From the NCBI GenBank assembly GCA_031270145.1, contig JAISYD010000076.1, positions 1 through 14,413 on the forward strand: a DNA stretch of 14,413 bases, given 5' to 3'. Below the pieces are notes generated by a model. The model did no database searches. It was given only the letters and a program-made list of their open reading frames with translations, and had not been told where the DNA came from. Source of the stretch: Planctomycetota bacterium (lineage in GTDB: Bacteria > Planctomycetota > SZUA-567). Below, piece by piece: positions 1 through 5,918 of this stretch. Both the position numbers and the translations under genes were made by a program. Each line of letters opens with the position of its first letter. Position 1 is the first letter of the stretch.

Positions 1-240
1 CTGGCCTCCCTCCCTCAGTCCCATTCCCAAGCAAAGATACGCCGACCAAATAAGCGCGTAACGGGCAAATTCCTCGGTGAAAGGGAAGGAAAAGGTGAAG
101 AATTTGACAATGACGAAACGATACAACACCTGAAACAACAGGGCGGCCGCGCACAAGGCGATCAACACGCCGGCAATCAAGCTTAACGCCTTATTGACGA
201 CCGCCGAGAGCCGGTTCATCATGAAATACATCGTTCTCAA
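1..240 (-). CDS. TRAP transporter small permease, DctQ family (5' part, runs off the left edge)
   Basis: DctQ proteins are the four-helix small membrane subunit of tripartite ATP-independent periplasmic transporters, which import organic acids or sugars using an ion gradient. The visible 77-80 residues show an N-terminal hydrophobic segment (SLIAGVLIALCAAALLFQVL), then the family-typical TEEFARYALIWSAYLCLGMG and a charged REGG, matching the usual DctQ 'EE-aR-ll-W--flg-a-a-r-g' pattern. I chose the TTG at 240 because a GGGAG lies 6 bases before it. The in-frame ATG at 231 has no good ribosome site at normal distance. The frame stays open upstream to 345, where the TAA next to the repeat element stops it, but no better start is visible there. 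The large permease and binding protein would lie outside the window. Family assignment is fairly firm; the substrate is unknown. Confidence 0.75.
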   Translation of the reverse strand, partial: MRTMYFMMNRLSAVVNKALSLIAGVLIALCAAALLFQVLYRFVIVKFFTFSFPFTEEFARYALIWSAYLCLGMGLREGGQ

Positions 241-345
241 GCGTTTCTCCCGGGTTGCGTTGGCAAGGCGTCTGGGCGGATCGGCAATGCCAGCCCAGAA
301 AGGAATCGCCAAAATTTTGGGGTTGTCAAGAAAATCGACGCCTAT

Positions 346-495
346 TTAGGGCTCGTCCAAAAACAACTACTACAAGTTTATACCGCGTCACCTTCGCCTT
401 TCTCGTAAATTTTTGCCTAACCTATGGCAAAAATTTACTGTCGCGACTCGGTTCCTTGTCTAAACATGTAGTACTTGTTTTTGGATAGACCCTTA
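346..495. mobile_element. MITE-like palindromic element, copy 1, with TTA target duplication
   Basis: A 144-bp imperfect palindrome (349-492) begins GGGCTCGTCC and ends GGATAGACCC. It is flanked on both sides by TTA (346-348 and 493-495), as expected of a 3-bp target-site duplication. The outer arms pair over about 33 bases. An inner hairpin pairs GTAAATTTTTGCC with GGCAAAAATTTAC perfectly over 13 bp. It carries no plausible gene, so it would need a transposase supplied elsewhere. It lies in the leader of the TRAP permease gene. It is the most diverged of the three copies. Confidence 0.8.
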
Positions 496-556
496 CGTTG
501 CGAATGGCAAAGCCTGTTCGTTCCAGAATCGGACTCCGCTTGTTCCCATCCTCCAA

Positions 557-585
557 AGTATAGCGCCCGAATCGGAGGATGTCAA
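557..585 (-). promoter_or_regulatory. Sigma70-like promoter reading toward the TRAP permease
   Basis: On the minus strand TTGACA (585-580) and TATACT (562-557) are separated by exactly 17 bases, a near-consensus housekeeping promoter. Transcription would start near 550 and give a leader of about 310 bases before the dctQ-family start, with repeat copy 1 inside it. An 8-bp inverted repeat, CATCCTCC (547-554) and GGAGGATG (574-581), brackets the -10 box and most of the spacer and could be an operator. No regulator gene is adjacent. Confidence 0.6.
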
Positions 586-610
586 CCTTTACCGAAAATC
601 CAGGGAAATT

Positions 611-628
611 TATAAAAGCAATTTTATA
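611..628. repeat. AT-rich 18-bp inverted repeat
   Basis: TATAAAA-GCAA-TTTTATA is a perfect 7-bp inverted repeat with a 4-base spacer, lying between the two divergent promoters. Its arms use the same TAAAA/TTTTA words and the same spacer length as the two GTTTTA-N4-TAAAAC sites further right, but in everted order. It may be a related binding site or simply AT-rich DNA. Confidence 0.35.
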
Positions 629-720
629 CTCGGAGGCGGTTTTCAAACAGGTCCGGGCCGCCACGAATCGCCCGGCGGGAGAGGCGATTAAAAAAAAAAC
701 GAAAAAGCCGGCGATTTTTC

Positions 721-748
721 TTGACCGGACTTTAGTTTTATATATAAA
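721..748 (+). promoter_or_regulatory. Sigma70-like promoter for the DUF3793-flavodoxin genes
   Basis: TTGACC (721-726) and TATAAA (743-748) are spaced by 16 bases, with an A-rich tract just upstream. The -10 box lies wholly inside the palindrome at 735-750, so a repressor bound there would block RNA polymerase. The predicted start of transcription is near 755. Confidence 0.6.
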
Positions 749-750
749 AC
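735..750. promoter_or_regulatory. Operator-like palindrome, site 1 (GTTTTA-N4-TAAAAC)
   Basis: GTTTTA-TATA-TAAAAC is a perfect 6-bp inverted repeat overlapping the -10 box of the plus-strand promoter. The same arms and spacer length recur at 814-829 with a different 4-base centre, which argues for a protein site rather than chance AT-richness. It matches neither the Fur box nor the Rex site as I know them; the regulator is unknown. Confidence 0.5.
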
Positions 751-757
751 AAATATC

Positions 758-803
758 GGACTCCCTTGGCTTCTGGGGCGGAAACGAACCTGGGAGTTTT
801 TTT
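758..803 (+). terminator. Rho-independent terminator-like hairpin in the leader
   Basis: ACTCCC (760-765) pairs with GGGAGT (792-797). The stem continues, with small bulges, through GG/CC (768-769, 789-790) and TTC/GAA (771-773, 786-788), leaving a 12-base loop. Seven T residues follow (797-803). It begins only a few bases after the predicted transcription start, so transcripts from the promoter would end at about 50 nt unless the hairpin is prevented. I recognise no riboswitch class in the loop. Confidence 0.6.
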
Positions 804-813
804 GGGCCCCTAT

Positions 814-829
814 GTTTTAATCATAAAAC
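814..829. promoter_or_regulatory. Operator-like palindrome, site 2 (GTTTTA-N4-TAAAAC)
   Basis: GTTTTA-ATCA-TAAAAC repeats the arms of site 1 exactly, 79 bp further on, and lies 33 bp before the DUF3793 start. It comes just after the terminator T-run. It could control a second, weaker promoter close to the gene, or allow looping with site 1. Confidence 0.5.
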
Positions 830-862
830 TATTTGGGCTTTCCGTTGCGGGGGAAATGGATA

Positions 863-1513
863 ATGCCGGCGTCGCCCTGGGTGGTGATCATGATGCGAAG
901 GCTGCGGCGGCTGGGCGACGCCGATTATTTGGGTTGCCTCATCGCCTATCATGCCTCTCCCACCCTGGCCGGGATGGCGCCGGCCAACCTGCTTCGGTTG
1001 GCGGCCCGGGAGCGTCTGCCGGCCTGGCGGGAAAACCGGGATCGGATCCGCCGGGAGTTGGGAATTCAATTGGCCGAATTGACTCCGGTTCCGGACCCGC
1101 TCCTCCTGTGCTATCGCCCGGGCCTGGTCCGGAGGGCGCTGGAGGACGCCGGGGCGCGGCAGCTCTTGGCCGAAGCGGATTACCCGGTGGCGGGATTCAA
1201 TCTTTCGGCCATGATCGAGCGGCTGGGGGAAAAATGCCGTTCCGGCCGATTTCCCCACGAAGTCGGCTTGTTTCTCGGTTATCCCCCCTCCGAGGTGCGC
1301 CGCTTCATGCGTTTTGGCGGGGCCGGGGCCGGACCGACGGGCGGCTGGAAAGCCTACGGCGATCCGGAGACCGCCCGCCGTTTTTTTCTGGATTGCCGGG
1401 CCGTCAAGGACGGGACCGCCCGGCTGCTGGGGGTGGGGTTCGGTTTCCCGGAGGTGGCGGATCGCCTGGGGCGGCGGGCCGGATACCCTTGTTTTCAGCC
1501 GCGGTCGGCGTAA
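863..1513 (+). CDS. DUF3793 family protein
   Basis: The 216-residue product shows the marks of the DUF3793 family: AYHASPTLAGMAPANLL (residues 28-44), the central FPHEVGLFLGYPPSEV (130-145), and GWKAYGDPETARRFF (161-175). The function is not established. From memory the family occurs mostly in anaerobes and often beside flavodoxin or ferrous-iron uptake genes, and a flavodoxin follows here, so a role in iron or redox balance is a reasonable inference. The start is uncertain: ATG 863 has GGGGG nine bases upstream and is preferred; ATG 890 or 893 (after GGTGGTGA) and TTG 833 are alternatives. There is no signal peptide or clear membrane segment, so it is likely cytoplasmic. The stop codon TAA (1511-1513) is also the left target duplication of repeat copy 2, so the coding sequence ends exactly at the insertion. 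Confidence 0.85.
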   Translation: MPASPWVVIMMRRLRRLGDADYLGCLIAYHASPTLAGMAPANLLRLAARERLPAWRENRDRIRRELGIQLAELTPVPDPLLLCYRPGLVRRALEDAGARQLLAEADYPVAGFNLSAMIERLGEKCRSGRFPHEVGLFLGYPPSEVRRFMRFGGAGAGPTGGWKAYGDPETARRFFLDCRAVKDGTARLLGVGFGFPEVADRLGRRAGYPCFQPRSA

Positions 1514-1660
1514 GGGTTCGTCCAAAAATAACTTATGCAAGTTTATACCGCGTCGCCAACGTCGCTCCCGTAAATTTTTGCCCAACCACGGGCGAAAATT
1601 TACGGGAGCGGTTTGGTTCCTTGTCTAAACATGTATAAGTTATTTTTGGGCGGACCCTAA
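1511..1660. mobile_element. MITE-like palindromic element, copy 2, with TAA target duplication
   Basis: The 144-bp element (1514-1657) starts GGGTTCGTCC and ends GGGCGGACCC, with TAA on both sides (1511-1513, 1658-1660). It is the most complete palindrome of the three. The outer arms share CAAAAATAACTTAT, and the inner stem pairs CGCTCCCGTAAA with TTTACGGGAGCG, ending in GCCC/GGGC around an AACCAC loop. It separates the DUF3793 and flavodoxin genes, which are probably cotranscribed, so the mRNA would carry a long hairpin between them. Confidence 0.85.
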
Positions 1661-1695
1661 GTGGGCTTTTAAAGAAAATCAACCAAGGAGGAAGC

Positions 1696-2124
1696 ATGGC
1701 CAGGATAATTGTCGTCTATTGGTCGGGCACCGGCAACACCGCCCGCATGGCGGAGTTGATTGCCGAGGGAGCCGCGGCCGCCGGCGCCGAGGTGACCTGC
1801 AAAAGCGTTTCCGACGCTTCCGTCGCCGAGGCGCTGGGCTTTGACCGGATCGCCCTGGGGTCGCCGGCCATGGGAGCCGAGGTGATCGAGGAACAGGAAA
1901 TGGAGCCATTTGTGGAGGAATTAAGCAAGTCGATCCAGGACCGCAAAATCGGCCTGTTCGGCTCCTATGATTGGGGCGACGGGGAATGGCTGCGCAGTTG
2001 GGCCGAACGCCTGCGGGGACATGGCGCCCAATTGGCGGATGAAGGCTTGGCCGTTCATCTGGCCCCCGAGGGAGACGATCAGGAACGTTGCCGGGCCTGG
2101 GGCCGACAATTGCCGGCCTTCTGA
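1696..2124 (+). CDS. Flavodoxin (short-chain)
   Basis: Flavodoxins are small soluble FMN proteins that carry one electron at low potential and often replace ferredoxin when iron is scarce. The 142-residue product is of normal short-chain size. It begins with a beta strand and the phosphate-binding loop SGTGNT (10-15). The first flavin loop is GSPAMG (55-60), and the second flavin region is FGSYDWGDGEWLRSW (88-102) with aromatic residues Y91, W93 and W98. The ATG at 1696 follows AAGGAGG at a good distance. It lies downstream of DUF3793 with repeat copy 2 between them, and likely shares the operator-controlled promoter at 721-748. Family assignment is firm; the electron partner is unknown. Confidence 0.92.
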   Translation: MARIIVVYWSGTGNTARMAELIAEGAAAAGAEVTCKSVSDASVAEALGFDRIALGSPAMGAEVIEEQEMEPFVEELSKSIQDRKIGLFGSYDWGDGEWLRSWAERLRGHGAQLADEGLAVHLAPEGDDQERCRAWGRQLPAF

Positions 2125-2341
2125 CCCCCCGCCCGGTCCGTTCCCCCGCCCGGCCGATCCCGGAACCCGTCTTTCCGGCCGTCGGCGGGCGGGGGACGGG
2201 CCCGTCCCGCCCGAACGCGCTTCCGGGCCGTTTTGCCCGTCCCGGAAGCGCCTCGCCCTTGCGGGGCGGGCCTCAACGATTCTTTTGAAAAAAATGGCAC
2301 TGCGGCGTTGACGAATGCGGGATGCGCCCGGTTTTGACGGC
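2125..2341. other. Convergent intergenic region with GC-rich hairpins
   Basis: The flavodoxin gene and the minus-strand sugar operon end facing each other here. Visible structures are a perfect 16-bp palindrome GGGACGGG/CCCGTCCC (2193-2208) and a hairpin with an 11-bp stem, GCGCTTCCGGG (2217-2227) pairing with CCCGGAAGCGC (2241-2251). None has a clear T-run on the plus side, so termination may be weak or Rho-dependent. No convincing gene is seen. Confidence 0.5.
2217..2251. terminator. 11-bp GC-rich hairpin between convergent genes
   Basis: GCGCTTCCGGG pairs perfectly with CCCGGAAGCGC across a 13-base loop. It sits about 93 bp after the flavodoxin stop and 91 bp after the ATPase stop on the other strand, so it could serve both as an mRNA 3' end. 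The lack of a T-run makes the terminator call tentative. Confidence 0.4.
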
Positions 2342-3412
2342 TCAGGCAATCCTTCTTCCATCTTTTTCGTTGAAAAAATGCGCATTTTTCGAGGTGAATG
2401 ATAAGCTTATGGTATCGCCGTGACGGAACGAAATCCTTTCACGGAAAACACAGGTAACAGCTTGCCCGCACAACCGCGCCACAACATATGTTTCAGAACC
2501 GGTGGGTTCGACCACCTCGACAACCGCCCGGGAGCCGTGCTGTTCGTCAATGCCTATTTCGTCGGGCCTTATGCCGAAAAGTACCGGCGTGCCATCGGCC
2601 ATTCCCGGAGTCCGCCCAAGATTAAGAACGCCGCCGTCCCCGGTGCCGACATAGGACGCGCCGTTTTTGATGTGGTAGGTGCCGAGAATGAAGTTCATCG
2701 CCGGCGAACCAATGAACCCGGCCACGAAGGTGTTGGCGGGTTTGTCGTATAGTTCCAGCGGCGAACCTGTCTGTTCGATATTTCCCCTGTTCATCACCAC
2801 AATCTTGTCGGCCATGGTCATGGCCTCGATCTGATCGTGTGTCACATAGACTGTCGTGGTGCTGAGGCGGTTTTGCAGATTCTTGATTTCGGCGCGCATC
2901 TGGACGCGAAGTTTCGCGTCCAGGTTGGACAGCGGCTCGTCGAAAAGGAATACCTTTGGGGCGCGGACTATCGCCCTGCCCATGGCGACGCGTTGGCGTT
3001 GCCCGCCGGACAACTGGCGCGGATAGCGCGCCAATAACGATTCCAACCCGAGGATATCGGCCGCCTTGCCGACCTTCTCTTCAATTAAATCCTTCTTAAC
3101 CCCGCTCATTTCCAACGAAAATCCCATGTTTTGCGCCACCGTCATCTGTGGATAGAGCGCGTAGTTTTGAAAAACCATCGCGATGTCCCGATCCTTGGGT
3201 TGCAGATTGTTCACCACGCGATCGCCAATGCGGATTGTTCCGGCGGTAATCGACTCGAGGCCGGCGATCATGCGCAATAAAGTTGATTTTCCGCAACCCG
3301 ATGGGCCGACCAGTACAACAAACTCGCCATCGCCGATGTCGATGGAAACTCCATTGATCACCGAGATCGGGCCGAAACTTTTTTTTACGTCGTCGATGCG
3401 GACCGAAGCCAT
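2342..3412 (-). CDS. CUT1 carbohydrate ABC transporter ATP-binding protein (UgpC/MsmX/MalK type)
   Basis: This ATPase powers import by binding the two CUT1 permeases on the inner face of the membrane. The 356-residue product has Walker A GPSGCGKST (36-44), the Q-loop in FQNYALYP (Q82), signature LSGGQ (134-138), Walker B with D158 and E159, and H-loop His192. It then has a C-terminal TOBE-type regulatory region (about 235-350) that includes FGIRPDEI. Length is normal for the family. ATG 3412 is chosen because GGAGGGGAG precedes it and MASVRIDDVKKSFG is the usual N terminus; the frame is open upstream but that part overlaps the hydrolase gene. It overlaps the end of the hydrolase gene by 28 bases, so translational coupling is likely, and it is the last gene of the unit. 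Such ATPases sometimes serve several CUT1 systems. Confidence 0.93.
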   Translation of the reverse strand: MASVRIDDVKKSFGPISVINGVSIDIGDGEFVVLVGPSGCGKSTLLRMIAGLESITAGTIRIGDRVVNNLQPKDRDIAMVFQNYALYPQMTVAQNMGFSLEMSGVKKDLIEEKVGKAADILGLESLLARYPRQLSGGQRQRVAMGRAIVRAPKVFLFDEPLSNLDAKLRVQMRAEIKNLQNRLSTTTVYVTHDQIEAMTMADKIVVMNRGNIEQTGSPLELYDKPANTFVAGFIGSPAMNFILGTYHIKNGASYVGTGDGGVLNLGRTPGMADGTPVLFGIRPDEIGIDEQHGSRAVVEVVEPTGSETYVVARLCGQAVTCVFRERISFRHGDTISLSFTSKNAHFFNEKDGRRIA

Positions 3413-4971
3413 AACCGCTCCCCTCCTCGGAATTGGTCGGCGCCCCGGCGCGCCTTCCTGTCCCTTATCCTCACCGCCAGGTACGGCTCGCCGGGCAGGA
3501 TAACGCCGAAAGCGGCCTCCGGCGCGCCGCCCATAACCTTTCCCCCCGTTTGCCGCAAAGCGGGCGAAACGGGAAGCGGGGCCTTTTCCAGGGGGGTGAC
3601 GGTCATATTCCAGATGTCGATAAGGCTCAAGTCGTAGTCTCCGTCGTCCATGGGAAGGCCTATGGCCCATTGCCTCGGTTGGTGTTCGCCAAAATAGATG
3701 AAGCGGACGCCATCGTCATAGGCGGCGAATATGCGCGAGAAGGCCCGGTTGTCCGCGCGGGTAAGAGGGGTCAATCCGTTTTTGACGTCGGCTTCGACCA
3801 GTTCGCGGAGAAATTTGATTCGCTTCCAGCTTTCCCCCCGCAATTCCCCGCCTTTGGCCCACCAGAGCAGATCGTCCCGATGCATATACGTTTCGCCGTG
3901 CCCCGCGTAACAGCCCCGCATGACCATCATCCAAAAGCGGTGCACCAGTTCGCGTGCGCCGATGTTGCCCCAGGGGCGTGGAATGTCCCCCTCGTATTCA
4001 AGCTCGTCGTTCACGACCGGCTTGCCCCAGACGCTCCGCCACTCATCGGCTTTTTTGACCTCGGAGTTCTGGACGCACACATGATCCACCCACGGCTTCC
4101 GGTGGTTATAGCTGATTTCCGGGTCGCCGTTGTGGATGGATTTCGGATGGCCATAGGGGTCGTTTTCCTCGACCACCTGAAAACAGCGGTCCCAGTGTTC
4201 CATCGGCTTCGCGTCAAGGATGAAGTCGAATTCGTTGGCGAGCGACCACCAGACGTTCCGGTGGGCGGCGAGGCGCGCCGCGACATATTTCAAATAACGG
4301 TAATCCTGCTCCCGGCTCATTGCGCAATAGCCCCAGCGATCGTAGGGATGGAACAGGATGACGTCGGCCTCGATTCCCAATTTGGCCAACTCGCCTATCT
4401 GAGTTTCGAAATGCCGGAAAGCGGCGAAATTGGGGCGATCGAAATCGAGCGTTTCATCGTCTATCCGCGCATACACGTCATGGAGCGGCGGGTTGGCGTT
4501 GTAAATGTAGTGCTTGGGAAAGACGCACATGCGGATTTTATTGAATCCGGCGGTTTTGAGCGTATCGAGGGTTTGTTTCTGCATATCCAGTGGTTGATGC
4601 GTCCAGGCATAGCAAGTGGTGCCGAAAGGGAAATAGGGTTCGCCATCGGCGTAGGCGAAATGATGGCGGTTGCGCACGCGCACCGGGCCGCGATTCCCGG
4701 AATTCGCCTCCGCGCAGATGAAGCTTCCCGACTTTCCATTCAGTTCGGCGGCGTTCGAGCGGGTGCGATACGTCCACTCGCCCTCCCTGTCCGGCATGAA
4801 CCGGATGCGGTAGGCGCCGTCGCCATCGTAAAATCCGGGAACGGTCACTTCCCGCGAGAAAAACGAAAACACGGCCTGCAATTCGACATTCAAGTATGGA
4901 TTGTTGCCCGAGGGCCCCGGGACGGCGATTTCAAATATATCCCATTTTCCCACCGTATTGACGCTCGTCAT
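3385..4971 (-). CDS. DUF5060/DUF4038-type glycoside hydrolase, cytoplasmic
   Basis: The 528-residue product looks like the DUF5060-DUF4038-DUF5605 architecture: an N-terminal Ig-like domain (about 8-85, WDIFEI through GSFICAE), a TIM barrel (about 100-400) and a C-terminal beta domain (about 405-503). The barrel has the clan GH-A mark LANEF (244-248), making Glu247 the likely acid/base. Glu323 in KPVVNDELEYEG is a candidate nucleophile. The DUF4038 relatives include the GH140 apiosidases, but the substrate here is not known. There is no signal peptide, so it should act inside the cell on sugar brought in by the adjacent CUT1 transporter. ATG 4971 follows GGAGG. The Arg-rich tail after LAVRIR (503-528) runs over the ribosome site of the ATPase gene and may not be part of the ancestral fold. 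Confidence 0.83.
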   Translation of the reverse strand: MTSVNTVGKWDIFEIAVPGPSGNNPYLNVELQAVFSFFSREVTVPGFYDGDGAYRIRFMPDREGEWTYRTRSNAAELNGKSGSFICAEANSGNRGPVRVRNRHHFAYADGEPYFPFGTTCYAWTHQPLDMQKQTLDTLKTAGFNKIRMCVFPKHYIYNANPPLHDVYARIDDETLDFDRPNFAAFRHFETQIGELAKLGIEADVILFHPYDRWGYCAMSREQDYRYLKYVAARLAAHRNVWWSLANEFDFILDAKPMEHWDRCFQVVEENDPYGHPKSIHNGDPEISYNHRKPWVDHVCVQNSEVKKADEWRSVWGKPVVNDELEYEGDIPRPWGNIGARELVHRFWMMVMRGCYAGHGETYMHRDDLLWWAKGGELRGESWKRIKFLRELVEADVKNGLTPLTRADNRAFSRIFAAYDDGVRFIYFGEHQPRQWAIGLPMDDGDYDLSLIDIWNMTVTPLEKAPLPVSPALRQTGGKVMGGAPEAAFGVILPGEPYLAVRIRDRKARRGADQFRGGERLWLRSASTT

Positions 4972-5042
4972 GCTTTCCTCCACGCGGTTTTTTTGAGGAT
5001 GCAAGCGGAGTAATATGAAATCAGGTTGTTCGGGACGATCTT

Positions 5043-5918
5043 TTATCCCTTCACCGCGCCCGCGGCGAGGCCACTGACGAAATATCTCTGGAAAATGAGG
5101 TATACGATGGTCGCGGGAAGAATGGTCATGACTATGGCGGCGTTCAAGGGGCCATAGACATTCTCGAATTGCCCTTGGAAAACCATCAATCCAAGCGGCA
5201 GGGTCCACATTCCGCTGTTTTGAAGCAGCACCAGCGCCATGGCGAATTCATTCCAGGTGCTGACGAAATCCAAAATGAACAACGCCGCCAGCGCCGGCAA
5301 CGACAGTGAAAGAAAAATTCGGCGGAAAATGGTGAAATGCGAGGCGCCATCGATGAGCGCCGCCTCGGTCAACTCTTTCGGAACGCCGGAGAAGAAACCG
5401 TGCAGAATGAAAATCTGGTACGGCACCCCGAAAGCGATATAAGGCAGGATGGCGCCCACATAGGTGTCTATCAGGCCCAGGCTGTTGACCATGGCAAAAA
5501 GCGGCGCGAGCATCACCTTGAACGGCAACATGGTCCCCACGATGAAAAGGACGAAGAGGAACTTTTTCCAGCGCACTTCCATCTGCGCCAGAACATACGC
5601 CGCCATGGCGGCGAGAACAAGGCCGAGAGGAACCTTGATGAAGGTTATGACGACGCTGTTCAGGAAGGTGACGCCGAAGTTCCCCCTCCGCCAAGCGTCG
5701 GCGTAGTTGGCGAAAAACACCGACGACGGCGGCATGAAAGCGGGGGAATTGAATATGTCGTTTTCCGTTTTCAAGGAGGTAAAGACGATGAACACGAGAG
5801 GCACCAGCCAAACAAGGGCGCAGACGATGAGCGCGGCCCACAACGCCACCAGCAGCGGATCGATTTTCCCCATGCTATCGCGCATACCGCCGCCGTCCGA
5901 ACCGTTGTGGGAAATCAT
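5043..5918 (-). CDS. CUT1 carbohydrate ABC transporter permease (MalG/UgpE type)
   Basis: This is one of two membrane subunits forming the translocation channel. The 291-residue product has about six hydrophobic segments, the first at about 21-48. It carries the cytoplasmic EAA loop TEAALIDGASHFTIFRRIFL (184-203; EAA 185-187, Gly191), which docks with the ATPase. The C terminus FQRYFVSGLAAGAVKG is typical of MalG/UgpE proteins. ATG 5918 overlaps the stop of the partner permease as ATGA, and AAGGAGG precedes it, which fixes the start and shows translational coupling. The open frame extends upstream but only through the partner gene. Confidence 0.94.
   Translation of the reverse strand: MISHNGSDGGGMRDSMGKIDPLLVALWAALIVCALVWLVPLVFIVFTSLKTENDIFNSPAFMPPSSVFFANYADAWRRGNFGVTFLNSVVITFIKVPLGLVLAAMAAYVLAQMEVRWKKFLFVLFIVGTMLPFKVMLAPLFAMVNSLGLIDTYVGAILPYIAFGVPYQIFILHGFFSGVPKELTEAALIDGASHFTIFRRIFLSLSLPALAALFILDFVSTWNEFAMALVLLQNSGMWTLPLGLMVFQGQFENVYGPLNAAIVMTILPATIVYLIFQRYFVSGLAAGAVKG

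Larger units (their letters stand above)
496..720. other. Intergenic DNA between the divergent promoters
   Basis: No convincing gene is seen here. Apart from the minus-strand promoter and the 611-628 palindrome, it holds an inverted repeat AATCGCC (666-672) / GGCGATT (683-689) followed by an A-run. It also holds a GAAAAA (701-706) / TTTTTC (715-720) inverted repeat directly next to the plus-strand -35 box. The A-rich tract at about 689-706 could act as an UP element. Confidence 0.5.

Noticed and set aside
422..664. Minus-strand 80-codon frame across repeat copy 1 and the divergent promoter region
   Set aside because: Part of it reads through the mobile element and it contains the near-consensus minus promoter. 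No family is recognised and there is no ribosome site, so it is unlikely to be a gene.
666..700. Hairpin AATCGCC/GGCGATT followed by an A-run as a terminator
   Set aside because: The homopolymer is A on the plus strand after the stem, so on neither strand does a T-run follow the hairpin in the right order.
579..863. Plus-strand 94-codon frame upstream of DUF3793
   Set aside because: It covers the promoter, operators and terminator and includes a poly-lysine stretch from an A-run; it lacks a ribosome site and motifs.
2193..2208. Perfect 16-bp palindrome GGGACGGG/CCCGTCCC as an operator
   Set aside because: It lies between convergent gene ends in very GC-rich DNA and occurs once; a chance palindrome or 3'-end structure is more likely.
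3433..5013. Long plus-strand open frame (about 526 codons) opposite the hydrolase gene
   Set aside because: It is antisense to a gene with clear domain motifs and a good ribosome site. Its translation shows no family motifs and has the composition expected of a shadow frame in GC-rich DNA.
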